Assembly (NCBI RefSeq): GCF_002968635.1
Contig: NZ_PVBN01000012.1
Span: 124,001-188,000, forward strand
Direction of reading: 5' to 3'
Origin: Neorhizobium alkalisoli
Lineage (GTDB): Bacteria; Pseudomonadota; Alphaproteobacteria; Rhizobiales; Rhizobiaceae
Length of the DNA: 64,000 nt
The notes under the pieces are model-generated. The model saw only the letters and a program-made list of their open reading frames with translations. It did no database searches and was not told where the DNA came from. Position numbers and translations under genes: made by a program. The number at the start of each line of letters is the position of its first letter. The stretch's first letter is position 1. Shown piece after piece: positions 51,434 through 59,990 of the stretch.

Positions 51434-51967
51434 TTATTTCTGGGCCTGGTAACGCTCGATGGCTTCGACGATCAGCTTCTTCGCGACGTCGACATCCTGC
51501 CAGCCGCCGATCTTCACCCACTTGCCGGGTTCCAGATCCTTGTAGTGCTCGAAGAAATGCTCGATCTGCTTCAGCGTGATCTCGGGCATATCGGTGTAGT
51601 TCTTGACCTTGTCGTAGCGCTGAGTCAGCTTCGGCACCGGCACGGCGATGATCTTCTCGTCCTTGCCGCCGTCGTCTTCCATCACCATCACGCCGATCGG
51701 GCGGACATTGATGACGCAGCCCGGAACCAGCGGACGGGTATTGCAGATGAGGACGTCGATCGGGTCGCCGTCTTCCGAAAGCGTGTGCGGTACGAAGCCG
51801 TAATTGCCCGGATAGGTCATCGGCGTGTAGAGGAAGCGATCGACCACCAGCGCGCCGGCTTCCTTGTCCATCTCGTACTTGATCGGATGGCCGCCGACGG
51901 GCACTTCAACAATGACGTTGACGTCTTCAGGCGGATTCTTACCAACGGAAATCGCATCGATACGCAT
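51434..51967 (-). CDS. ppa: inorganic pyrophosphatase (family I)
   Basis: 177-aa soluble Mg2+-dependent pyrophosphatase. Signature DGDPIDVLI (three metal-binding aspartates), active-site EMDKEAGALVVDR, YPGNYGFVPHT and KDLEPGKWVKIGGW are intact. It is convergent with the DUF167 gene (4-bp gap). Confidence 0.97.
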   Translation of the reverse strand: MRIDAISVGKNPPEDVNVIVEVPVGGHPIKYEMDKEAGALVVDRFLYTPMTYPGNYGFVPHTLSEDGDPIDVLICNTRPLVPGCVINVRPIGVMVMEDDGGKDEKIIAVPVPKLTQRYDKVKNYTDMPEITLKQIEHFFEHYKDLEPGKWVKIGGWQDVDVAKKLIVEAIERYQAQK

Positions 51968-52102
51968 TCTTTTTCCTCGATCATGTGGACAAAGTTACGC
52001 GTCGATAGCGGGAATCATGCTGCAAAGCAACAACGCTTTGAAGGAATGTTAGGCGATCTGCAAATTGGAAAACCACAAGTTTTCGGTCCGCCCGCGACCG
52101 AA

Positions 52103-52609
52103 TCACGACCAGACGAAGCCGATCTTCTTGAGCTGGGTCCCACCGAAATCTTCCATGCCTTCAGCCACGTCGACACCGCCATGGCGGCGGAAGAAGCGTG
52201 TTGCATGCTCGCTGTCTTCGAGGCACCAGACGACCAAACCCTCGCAACCGAGAGAGCGCAGCAGCCGCCGGCTTTCCCCGAACAGCCGCCGGCCGAGGCC
52301 GATGCCCTGGAACTCCGGACGCAGATAGATTTCGTAGACTTCACCGTCTTGCGGCAAGGCGCGCGCCCGGTTCAGGCCGATCGTGGCATAGCCGGCAATA
52401 TCGCCCGCGACATCGAGAACCAGGAGCGTCGCAGGACCCCGCGCAGCCTTCCGCCACCAGGTTTCCCCCCGGCGCTCCAGCATCTGCGTCAACGGCTTGT
52501 GCGGAATGAGCCCGGCATAGGCCTGCTTCCATGCTTCCCGGTGTGCTTCCGAGATGGCACGTGCATCTTCCGGTTCCGCTCGCCGGACATCGATCGACAA
52601 CGTCTTCAT
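52103..52609 (-). CDS. GNAT-family N-acetyltransferase
   Basis: 168-aa acetyltransferase with the acetyl-CoA loop EFQGIGLGRRLFGES and the beta-bulge strand VYEIYLRPE. Substrate unknown. The promoter region carries a perfect CtrA box 98-113 bp upstream, downstream of the typA terminator, so the gene is transcribed on its own and may be under cell-cycle control. Confidence 0.88.
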   Translation of the reverse strand: MKTLSIDVRRAEPEDARAISEAHREAWKQAYAGLIPHKPLTQMLERRGETWWRKAARGPATLLVLDVAGDIAGYATIGLNRARALPQDGEVYEIYLRPEFQGIGLGRRLFGESRRLLRSLGCEGLVVWCLEDSEHATRFFRRHGGVDVAEGMEDFGGTQLKKIGFVWS

Positions 52610-52706
52610 AACGCTACTTTAGGTCCTCACGCAGGCAATCCGCTATTCCACCTTTGTGAGTAGGACGGATTGCCCACAGGCTTCTCATGTGGACAACGGC
52701 CAGAGG

Positions 52707-52722
52707 TTAACGTGTTTTTAAC
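52707..52722. promoter_or_regulatory. CtrA box upstream of the GNAT gene
   Basis: TTAACGTGTTTTTAAC, a full TTAAC-N6-TTAAC match that continues into TTAACCAT, the half-site reported for rhizobial CtrA. It sits between the typA terminator and the GNAT start, where a promoter is expected. Confidence 0.6.
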
Positions 52723-52754
52723 CATTGCCACAAGCCTGTGCAGTGCGAAGGCAC

Positions 52755-52784
52755 AGAAAAAACCCCGGCATTTCTGCCGGGGTT
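52755..52784 (-). terminator. rho-independent terminator of typA
   Basis: Perfect 10-bp stem AACCCCGGCA (52761-52770) / TGCCGGGGTT (52775-52784) with a GAAA/TTTC tetraloop. On the minus strand a T-run follows. It starts 26 bp past the typA stop. Confidence 0.9.
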
Positions 52785-52810
52785 CCAAGAGTGCAAATGC
52801 GTTTACGAAA

Positions 52811-54631
52811 TCAGCCCGCGAGCTTCGACTTTTCGTAGCGCTTGCGATCGTTCGGATCGAGATACATCTTGCGAAGACGGATGTTCTTCGGCGTCACTTC
52901 CATCAGCTCGTCGTCCTGGATCCAGGAGAGCGCGCGGTCGAGAGTCATGCGGATCGGCGGGGTGAGCTTCACCGCTTCGTCCTTGCCGGCGGCGCGGATG
53001 TTGGTGAGCTGCTTGCCCTTCAGCACGTTGACTTCAAGGTCGTTGTCGCGGCTGTGGATGCCGATGATCATGCCCTGGTAGACCTTCTCGCCCGGCTCGA
53101 TGATCATCGGGCCGCGGTCTTCCAGGTTGAACATCGCATAGGCCACGGCTTCGCCGGCGGCGTTGGCGAGCAGTACGCCGTTGACGCGGCCGCCGATCTG
53201 GCCCTTGAAGGGCTGATAATCGTGGAACAGACGGTTCATGATCGCGGTGCCGCGCGTGTCGGTCAGAAGTTCCGACTGATAGCCGATCAGGCCGCGTGTC
53301 GGAGCATAGAACCGCAGGCGGATACGATTGCCGCCGGACGGACGCAGCTCGACCATTTCGGCCTTGCGCTCGGACATCTTCTGCACCACGACGCCGGAAT
53401 GCTCCTCGTCGACGTCGATCACGACTTCTTCGATCGGCTCCATGAGGGTGCCGCTTTCGTCCTTGTGCATCACGACGCGCGGACGCGAGACCGCAAGCTC
53501 GAAGCCTTCACGGCGCATGGTCTCGATGAGAACGGCGAGCTGCAATTCACCGCGTCCGGAGACGTAGAACGAATCCTTGCCTTCCGCTTCTTCGATCTTC
53601 AGCGCAACGTTGCCTTCCGCTTCCTTGAAGAGGCGGTCGCGGATGACGCGCGAGGTAACCTTGTCGCCTTCGGTGCCGGCAAGCGGGCTGTCGTTGACGA
53701 TGAAGGACATGGTGACGGTCGGCGGGTCGATCGGCTGCGCCTTCATGGCTTCCGTGACGGACGGATCGCAGAAGGTGTCGGCAACGGTGCCCTTGGAGAG
53801 ACCGGCGATCGCGACGATGTCGCCCGCATGCGCTTCTTCGATGGGCTGGCGTTCGATGCCCCGGAATGCGAGGATCTTCGAAATACGGCCGGTTTCGATC
53901 AGCTTGCCATCCTGGCCAAGCACCTTGACGGCCTGGTTCGGCTTGATCGAGCCCGAGGCGATGCGGCCGGTGATGATACGGCCGAGGAAAGGGTTGGCTT
54001 CGAGGATCGTGCCGATCAGACGGAACGGACCTTCCTCGACGATCGGCTCCGGAACGTGCTTGAGCACGAGGTCGAGCAACGGCGCGAGGCCCTCGTCCTT
54101 CGGGCCTTCCGGGTTGACGTTCATCCAGCCGTCGCGGCCCGAACCGTAAAGGATCGGGAAGTCGAGCTGCTCGTCCGTCGCATCGAGATTGGCGAAGAGG
54201 TCGAAGACTTCGTTGATGACTTCCTCGTGGCGACCGTCCGGACGGTCGATCTTGTTGATCGCGACAATCGGGCGAAGGCCGACCTTCAGCGCCTTGCCGA
54301 CCACGAATTTGGTCTGCGGCATCGGGCCTTCGGAGCTGTCGACGAGAACGATCGCGCCGTCCACCATCGAGAGGATACGCTCGACTTCACCGCCGAAATC
54401 GGCGTGGCCGGGGGTATCGACGATGTTGATGCGCACGCCCTTCCATTCGACCGAAGTCGCCTTGGCGAGAATGGTGATGCCGCGTTCCTTTTCCAGATCG
54501 TTCGAGTCCATGACGCGCTCTGCGACGCGCTGGTTGTCTCGAAACGAGCCGGATTGTTTCAAAAGTTCGTCGACAAGGGTCGTCTTGCCATGGTCAACGT
54601 GCGCGATAATCGCGATGTTGCGAAGTGCCAT
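52811..54631 (-). CDS. typA: translational GTPase TypA/BipA
   Basis: 606-aa ribosome-associated GTPase involved in 50S assembly and stress or cold adaptation. G1 motif HVDHGKTT (11-18), switch I ERGITI (49-54), G3 DTPGH (72-76), NKID, then EF-G-like domains and the TypA-specific C-terminal domain. The start at 54631 (MALRNIAIIA) is canonical; the 13-residue extension of the frame is discarded. Confidence 0.97.
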   Translation of the reverse strand: MALRNIAIIAHVDHGKTTLVDELLKQSGSFRDNQRVAERVMDSNDLEKERGITILAKATSVEWKGVRINIVDTPGHADFGGEVERILSMVDGAIVLVDSSEGPMPQTKFVVGKALKVGLRPIVAINKIDRPDGRHEEVINEVFDLFANLDATDEQLDFPILYGSGRDGWMNVNPEGPKDEGLAPLLDLVLKHVPEPIVEEGPFRLIGTILEANPFLGRIITGRIASGSIKPNQAVKVLGQDGKLIETGRISKILAFRGIERQPIEEAHAGDIVAIAGLSKGTVADTFCDPSVTEAMKAQPIDPPTVTMSFIVNDSPLAGTEGDKVTSRVIRDRLFKEAEGNVALKIEEAEGKDSFYVSGRGELQLAVLIETMRREGFELAVSRPRVVMHKDESGTLMEPIEEVVIDVDEEHSGVVVQKMSERKAEMVELRPSGGNRIRLRFYAPTRGLIGYQSELLTDTRGTAIMNRLFHDYQPFKGQIGGRVNGVLLANAAGEAVAYAMFNLEDRGPMIIEPGEKVYQGMIIGIHSRDNDLEVNVLKGKQLTNIRAAGKDEAVKLTPPIRMTLDRALSWIQDDELMEVTPKNIRLRKMYLDPNDRKRYEKSKLAG

Positions 54632-54757
54632 ATGGTGTATCTCTGAAGCTGCGACGCGGCAAAATGACAAGGCGCGCCATATTTCGTTGGCGCGCTATTA
54701 CATGCTTTTTCGCATTTGCGAAAGGGGGCCGCGTCGATGTCAGCTATGCAAAGACGC

Positions 54758-56848
54758 TCAGGCGTCGCTGCCAGCCAATTCCTCGACCATTGCAAGACCC
54801 TTCTTCTTCAGCATGGCCTGCGGATCCGGAAGCTTGCCGCGGAAGGCCTTGTAGGTATCCTCGGGGTCGATCGAGCCACCCACGGAATAGATATTGTTCT
54901 TCAGCTTGCGCGCCATCACCGGGTCGAAGACATTGCCCGCTTCCTCGAAAGCCGAGAAGGCGTCGGCATCGAGCACTTCCGACCACATGTAGGAATAGTA
55001 ACCGGCCGAGTAGCCATCGCCCGCGAAGACATGCTGGAAATGCGGCGTGGCATGGCGCATGACGATCGAAGCCGGCAAGCCGATTTCGTCCAGCACCTGC
55101 TTCTGCACCGCCATCGGGTCCTCCACCGCACTACGCGTATGGAAGGCCATATCGACCAGTGCGGAGGACGTGAACTCCACGGTCGCAAAGCCGGCATTGA
55201 AGGTTCGCGCTGCGAGCACCTTGTCGAGCAGGGCCTTCGGCATCGGCTTGCCGGTTTCGTAATGAACGGCATATTTTTCGAGGATTTCCGGCACGGTCAG
55301 CCAGTGCTCGTAAAGCTGCGAGGGCAGTTCGACAAAGTCCCGCGCAACGCCCGTGCCGGCAACGGAGGGATAGGTCACGTCCGACAGCATGCCGTGCAAC
55401 GCGTGTCCGAATTCGTGGAAGAGGGTTTTCGCATCGTCAAGCGAAAGCAGGGCCGGTTTGCCTTCGGCAGGTTTGGCGAAGTTGCAGACGTTGTAGATGA
55501 TCGGCAGCTCGCCCTGCACACCGCTTTTCAGCGTCAGCTTGTGCTGTGACTGGAAGGAATTCATCCAGGCGCCGGACCGTTTGGAGGCACGGGCGAAATA
55601 GTCACCCAGGAAAAGCGCCTTCAGCGCACCATCCTTGTCGCGGATTTCGAAGACCCGCACGTCGGGGTGATAGGCAGCGACACCCCTCACCTCCGTTGCC
55701 GTGATGCCGAAGAGCCGTTCCGCAACGTCGAAACATGCCTCGATGATCTTTTCGAGCTGGAGATAAGGCTTCAGTTCGGTCTCGGAAAAATCGAACATCC
55801 GCTGCCGAAGCTTTTCCGCATAATGACGCCAGTCCCAGGGCATCACGTCGTGGTTCCTGCCTTCTTCGGCAATCAGGCGGCCGAGGCTTGCTTCTTCCTC
55901 GAGTGCCTTGGCACGGGCTTTTTCCCAGACCTGACGAAGCAGCGTGTTCACCGCATTCGGCGTCTTCGCCATCGTGTTGTCGAGCTTGAGAGCCGCGAAA
56001 CTGTCGTATCCGAGCAGACCGGCCTTTTCGGCCCTCAACGCCAATGTCTCGCGCACAACGCCGAGATTGTTCGTTTCGCCTTCGTTTGCCCCGCGCGCAA
56101 CCCAGGCCTTGAACGCCTGTTCCCGCAAATCACGGCGCGTCGAGAATGTCAGGAAAGGTTCGATGATCGAACGCGACAGGGTCACGGCATAACCGTCCGC
56201 CTCTCCCCGTTCGCGGGCTGCCGCCGCCATCGCATCGCGCAGAAAAGCGGGCAGTCCTTCGAGTTCCGCTTCGTCGGAAAGCTTGAGGGACCAGTTCTTT
56301 TCGTCGGCCAGCACGTTCTGGCCGAACTTCGCGCCGAGCCCGGCGAGCTTCTCGTTGATGTCCGCCAGCCGCTCCTGTTGCGGCTTCGGCAGCTTGGCAC
56401 CGGCCCGGACAAAACCTTTCCAATGGCGCTCGAGCACGCGCTCCTGCTCGACAGTCAAGCCGAGCTCCCCGCGCTTTTCCCAAAGCGTGTCGATACGGGA
56501 GAAGAGGGAGGCGTTCATGCCGATCTTCGAATAGTGGCGGGAAAGCTTCGGTGCCATCTCCCGTTCGAGCCCCTGAATGGTCTCATTGGTATGCGCCCCC
56601 GCCTTGCCCCAGAAAAGCGCCGAAACCCGCGAGAGTTCGTCGCCGGCAATCTCCAGCGCCACAACGGTGTTGGCAAAGCTCGGCGCTTCCGGGTTGGTTG
56701 CGATCGCGTCGATCTCGCCCTCATGGGCTGAAAGCGCGGCATCGAAGGCCGGCGCAAAGTCCTCATCCTTCACCAGATCGAAACGAGGAAGACCATGATG
56801 GCCGTTCCATTCCACCAGAGCAGTGTTCACGGGAAGATTTGAAGACAT
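54758..56848 (-). CDS. M3-family oligopeptidase
   Basis: 696-aa zinc metallopeptidase of the oligopeptidase A / peptidyl-dipeptidase type. Catalytic HEFGH (478-482) with the downstream glutamate segment FVELPSQLYEHW is intact. It degrades short peptides, including signal-peptide fragments, in the cytoplasm. The ATG at 56848 is chosen because AAGGA lies 7 nt upstream. Separated by a spacer with a CtrA-like site from the next, divergent gene. Confidence 0.93.
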   Translation of the reverse strand: MSSNLPVNTALVEWNGHHGLPRFDLVKDEDFAPAFDAALSAHEGEIDAIATNPEAPSFANTVVALEIAGDELSRVSALFWGKAGAHTNETIQGLEREMAPKLSRHYSKIGMNASLFSRIDTLWEKRGELGLTVEQERVLERHWKGFVRAGAKLPKPQQERLADINEKLAGLGAKFGQNVLADEKNWSLKLSDEAELEGLPAFLRDAMAAAARERGEADGYAVTLSRSIIEPFLTFSTRRDLREQAFKAWVARGANEGETNNLGVVRETLALRAEKAGLLGYDSFAALKLDNTMAKTPNAVNTLLRQVWEKARAKALEEEASLGRLIAEEGRNHDVMPWDWRHYAEKLRQRMFDFSETELKPYLQLEKIIEACFDVAERLFGITATEVRGVAAYHPDVRVFEIRDKDGALKALFLGDYFARASKRSGAWMNSFQSQHKLTLKSGVQGELPIIYNVCNFAKPAEGKPALLSLDDAKTLFHEFGHALHGMLSDVTYPSVAGTGVARDFVELPSQLYEHWLTVPEILEKYAVHYETGKPMPKALLDKVLAARTFNAGFATVEFTSSALVDMAFHTRSAVEDPMAVQKQVLDEIGLPASIVMRHATPHFQHVFAGDGYSAGYYSYMWSEVLDADAFSAFEEAGNVFDPVMARKLKNNIYSVGGSIDPEDTYKAFRGKLPDPQAMLKKKGLAMVEELAGSDA

Positions 56849-56955
56849 GCGCATATCCTTCGAAAAATGGATCGCCATTCATATAGGAGAAGGCTGCCGA
56901 ATTGGGAATCCGCGCCGCCGTTTTTGATTCCTCGACAAGAAATCACACCCAATAA

Positions 56956-56970
56956 TTAACGTATATTAAC
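56956..56970. promoter_or_regulatory. CtrA-like half-site pair with shortened spacing
   Basis: TTAACGTATATTAAC: two TTAAC half-sites with N5 between them (TTAA-N6-TTAA), one base short of the consensus. It lies in the divergent spacer between the M3 peptidase and the 57036 gene, 66 bp before the latter. The spacing makes CtrA binding uncertain. Confidence 0.3.
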
Positions 56971-57035
56971 TATTTGACGCAGCGCAGCACGGACGAGTAC
57001 CCTTTGGCCAGTATCCGGTGACTCGGGATATAGCC

Positions 57036-57458
57036 ATGGAAATCAGTTCCTTGCGCTGGTCTACCAATTTCCTTCAACGGGAGAATTCTCGAAACTCCAA
57101 GATCGAGAAGCCTTCCCAGCAGGAAAGTCGGCACGGCCAGATCACCTTTCAGGTGCCCGAAGCGGGTGACGTGCCGATCAATTTTTCGGCTATCACCCCG
57201 CGGGATTTGCGCGCCCTGGCCTGGGAAAACTATCAGGCGGGCAGGATCGACCAGGAAACCTATACCACGCTTGCCGAAGAGCTTCCGACGCATGCCGTGG
57301 ATGCCCAGGGCCAGCTTGTCGATCTGTCGCAGGTCACCGATGAGACAGGTTTCGACTTCCACGACTTTTACCGCAACCAGCTCGAGATCGCGATATCGCT
57401 CGGCGACACGCGCCGGGCGGACGTGCTGCACTCGGTCATGGCTTTCCTGGAAATCTGA
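57036..57458 (+). CDS. hypothetical protein, 140 aa
   Basis: Soluble 140-aa protein with no signal peptide, membrane segment or cysteine. The segment NFSAITPRDLRALAWENYQAGRIDQETYTTL looks like a structured helical domain, followed by an acidic stretch (DETGFDFHDF) and a helix (LEIAISLGDTRRADVLHSVMAFL). I do not recognise the family. The ATG at 57036 is preferred to a GTG at 57018. A CtrA-like site pair lies upstream. Confidence 0.75.
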   Translation: MEISSLRWSTNFLQRENSRNSKIEKPSQQESRHGQITFQVPEAGDVPINFSAITPRDLRALAWENYQAGRIDQETYTTLAEELPTHAVDAQGQLVDLSQVTDETGFDFHDFYRNQLEIAISLGDTRRADVLHSVMAFLEI

Positions 57459-57473
57459 TCCCGCCAAGCGGCA

Positions 57474-58115
57474 TCATGCCCGGCGAAAGCCGAAAAGACC
57501 TGGCGCCGAGTGCCAGAGGGCCTGCAGCGCAAATCCGATGAACAGCAGCCCGGAAAGCCGTACGATCGTCTTTTCGTGCCTGCGATAGAAACGCCGCACA
57601 AAACCTGCGCCGATGATCGCGATAAGCACGAGGTCGGCGGTCAGAAACCCGACGAGCGAAACGGCGAGCAGGATCGGCAGCCCTGCGAAATCCAGCGCGT
57701 CCGACGAACCGGCAAGCAGTGCTGTAAACGTCGCCAGAGCCACTGGATATCCCTTGGGGTTGGTCAGCCCGAAGATCAGGCCCCGCCTTAACGGCCGCTC
57801 GACCGTCATCAACCCGCCACCGTCCTCTTTCGGCTTCGCCCGCAATGCGCTCCAGCCGATCCAGCCGAGATAGAGACCGCAGACGACGCCGAGGACATCG
57901 AAGAAGGTCGTTCCGATCGTCTTTGCTCCGATGATGGCCACCAGTGCCAAGGCCGACCACAGGATGTCTCCCGCCAGATGCCCTCCCATGAAGTAGGCGC
58001 CGGCCTGACGTCCCTGCCCAGCGCCGATGCCGAGAAGCGCAAGGAATGCGGGGCCGGGAATGAGCGTATAGGCCAGCGCCGCGAGAAACGCGCCGGCAAG
58101 CAGCGAAGACGACAT
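57474..58115 (-). CDS. LysE-family exporter
   Basis: 213-aa six-helix transporter of the LysE/RhtB amino-acid exporter family (YTLIPGPAFLALLGIGAGQG; GLTNPKGYPVALATF). The ATG at 58115 has GGAG 6 nt upstream. It is divergent from a MarR-family gene, with a 115-bp spacer likely shared by both promoters. Substrate unknown. Confidence 0.9.
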   Translation of the reverse strand: MSSSLLAGAFLAALAYTLIPGPAFLALLGIGAGQGRQAGAYFMGGHLAGDILWSALALVAIIGAKTIGTTFFDVLGVVCGLYLGWIGWSALRAKPKEDGGGLMTVERPLRRGLIFGLTNPKGYPVALATFTALLAGSSDALDFAGLPILLAVSLVGFLTADLVLIAIIGAGFVRRFYRRHEKTIVRLSGLLFIGFALQALWHSAPGLFGFRRA

Positions 58116-58230
58116 GGCAGGCTCCATAGGAAGGACGGTACGCAGTGTTGCTGCGGCCTCTGCCGCTGTCAATGCGAGCGCACACGGGTTTTTCATTTGC
58201 CTTCCCCCTAAAAGATAGTAAGGGGGCCTT

Positions 58231-58734
58231 ATGAAATTCTCCGATACAATTGCGGAGGCCGGCCCTGAGATGGACCCTTTGGGTTTTCTGATCGTCGATA
58301 GCGCCCGTCTTATCCGCGCAGCCTTCGAACGCCGCATCACTGAGGCGGGTCTCGGTCTCACGCCGGGCGAGGCACGGGCTCTCATGAGCATCGCTGCCGC
58401 CGATGGCAGCCGGCAGCTCGACATCGCAAGCCGCATGGGTATCGAGCCGATGACGGTCTGCACCTATCTGGACAAACTGCAGGCGCTCGGCCTCATCGAA
58501 AGACAACAGTGCTCCGCTGATCGCCGGGCAAAACGGATAAACCTGACGCCTGCCTCCGATGAGATGATCTGCGCGATCCGCAAAGAGCTCAATATCATTC
58601 TGGCGCAGGCGACCGACGGCCTGAGCGGCGAGGACAATCGCATCTTGCGGGAGACCCTGGTCGTCTTCAATACCAGGCTTCAGGCGATCAACGGTTCCCA
58701 GGCGCCGCAATTTTCATCCGATGAGAGCCGGTAG
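58231..58734 (+). CDS. MarR-family transcriptional regulator
   Basis: 167-aa winged-helix regulator (LTPGEARALMSIAAADGSRQLDIASRMGIEPMTVCTYLDKLQALGLIERQ). It overlaps the Bcr/CflA-type exporter gene by 14 bp and is divergent from the LysE exporter, so it probably represses one or both exporters and responds to their substrate. GGGGG precedes the ATG. Confidence 0.9.
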   Translation: MKFSDTIAEAGPEMDPLGFLIVDSARLIRAAFERRITEAGLGLTPGEARALMSIAAADGSRQLDIASRMGIEPMTVCTYLDKLQALGLIERQQCSADRRAKRINLTPASDEMICAIRKELNIILAQATDGLSGEDNRILRETLVVFNTRLQAINGSQAPQFSSDESR

Positions 58735-59932
58735 CGTGCCTCCAGCGTCCGGGCTGATGAGCGAGCGCCGCACGACCATCATTGGCGCCCTGCTGACGGC
58801 AATCGGACCGATCTCCATGGCGATCTACACGCCTGCCATGCCGCAGCTGGTGCATGCTTTCGAAACGACCGAAGCGGCGATCAAGATGTCGCTCTCGCTG
58901 TTTTTCGCGGGCTTTGCGCTGGCGCAGCTTGTCGCCGGACCGGTATCGGATGCGTTCGGTCGCAAGTCCGCAGCGCTGAGCTTCCTCGCCATCTACCTGG
59001 GCGGCTCGTTGCTTGCCGTCTTCGCTCCGAGCGTCGAGTGGATCCTCGCGGGCCGTCTGATCCAGGGCATCGGCGCCTCGGTTGGCATCACCGTCTCGCG
59101 CGCCATCGTCCGCGATCAGTTCACTGGTGCAGAAGCGGCGCGCATCATGAACACGATGGGTATCATCCTGGCGATCGGTCCCGCCGCCGGGCCGACCATC
59201 GGCGGCCTCACGCTGGCTGCCTTCGGCTGGAAATCCGTCTTTCTGCTGATGGTCGGCTTCGGCGCGATCCTCGTCTTCCTCTCGACGCTTTATCTGAAGG
59301 AGACGACGATTCCCGACCGCAGCAGGCTTCGGCCGCTCCGGCTGCTGGAAGCCTATTGCGAGATCGCCGCGCAAGCACGCTTTCTATGCATCGCACTCGT
59401 CCTCGCAGGCTGCATCGGAGCGCTCTATGCTCAGTCGACCGCCCTGCCTTTCATCTTGATCGACGACGTGGGGCTGAGCCCTACCCAATACGGGATGAGC
59501 ATGCTGATGCAGTCGGGCTTTTATCTGATCGGGTCACTGTGCCTGCGCTTGACGTCGAAATGGCTTCCTGGCCGCAGGGCGCCGGTTTTCGGCCTGGCCT
59601 TCAGTGGTGGGGGCGGCATTATCATGGCGCTTTCGGTTTATTTCCTGCCGCCGTCGTTTCTCTCGATCATGGGGCCGGTGGCGATCTGCACTTTTGGCAC
59701 GGCTTTCATCACGCCGTATATCACGACGGCCGGCCTGGCCCCGTTCCCGCATATCGCCGGCTCGGCGTCCGCGCTGATGGGCTTCATCCAGATGGGGGCC
59801 GGGTTCATCGGGGGCGTGCTCATCGCCTGGATCGGCACTCCGCTGGAAGCCTATGGCAGCGTCATCCCTGCCATGCACATCATCGCTGTGGTCGGTTATT
59901 TAGGCTTCCTCGCTGCCAGCCGAAACGAATAA
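58721..59932 (+). CDS. Bcr/CflA-type MFS drug exporter
   Basis: 403-aa major facilitator with 12 predicted helices and the DHA1 Bcr/CflA features (PAMPQLVHAFETTEAAIKMSL; LAQLVAGPVSDAFGRKSAALS, the loop 2-3 motif; RLIQGIGASVGITVSRAIVRD, motif C type). It overlaps the marR stop; an ATG at 58757 is an alternative start. Expected to export drugs or small metabolites by proton antiport. Confidence 0.9.
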   Translation: MRAGSVPPASGLMSERRTTIIGALLTAIGPISMAIYTPAMPQLVHAFETTEAAIKMSLSLFFAGFALAQLVAGPVSDAFGRKSAALSFLAIYLGGSLLAVFAPSVEWILAGRLIQGIGASVGITVSRAIVRDQFTGAEAARIMNTMGIILAIGPAAGPTIGGLTLAAFGWKSVFLLMVGFGAILVFLSTLYLKETTIPDRSRLRPLRLLEAYCEIAAQARFLCIALVLAGCIGALYAQSTALPFILIDDVGLSPTQYGMSMLMQSGFYLIGSLCLRLTSKWLPGRRAPVFGLAFSGGGGIIMALSVYFLPPSFLSIMGPVAICTFGTAFITPYITTAGLAPFPHIAGSASALMGFIQMGAGFIGGVLIAWIGTPLEAYGSVIPAMHIIAVVGYLGFLAASRNE

Positions 59933-59968
59933 AGCCAGCCCGCCTCTGGGGAGAGGCGGGCTGGCTTT
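59931..59968. terminator. bidirectional terminator between the MFS gene and argG
   Basis: A 17-bp perfect stem (59931-59947 / 59952-59968) with a GGGG loop. It begins at the MFS stop codon and ends 22 bp from the argG stop. AAA and TTT at its two ends fit use from both sides. It is the strongest hairpin in the window. Confidence 0.88.
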
Positions 59969-59990
59969 GATGACCTGCTTGCGCTTTTCG

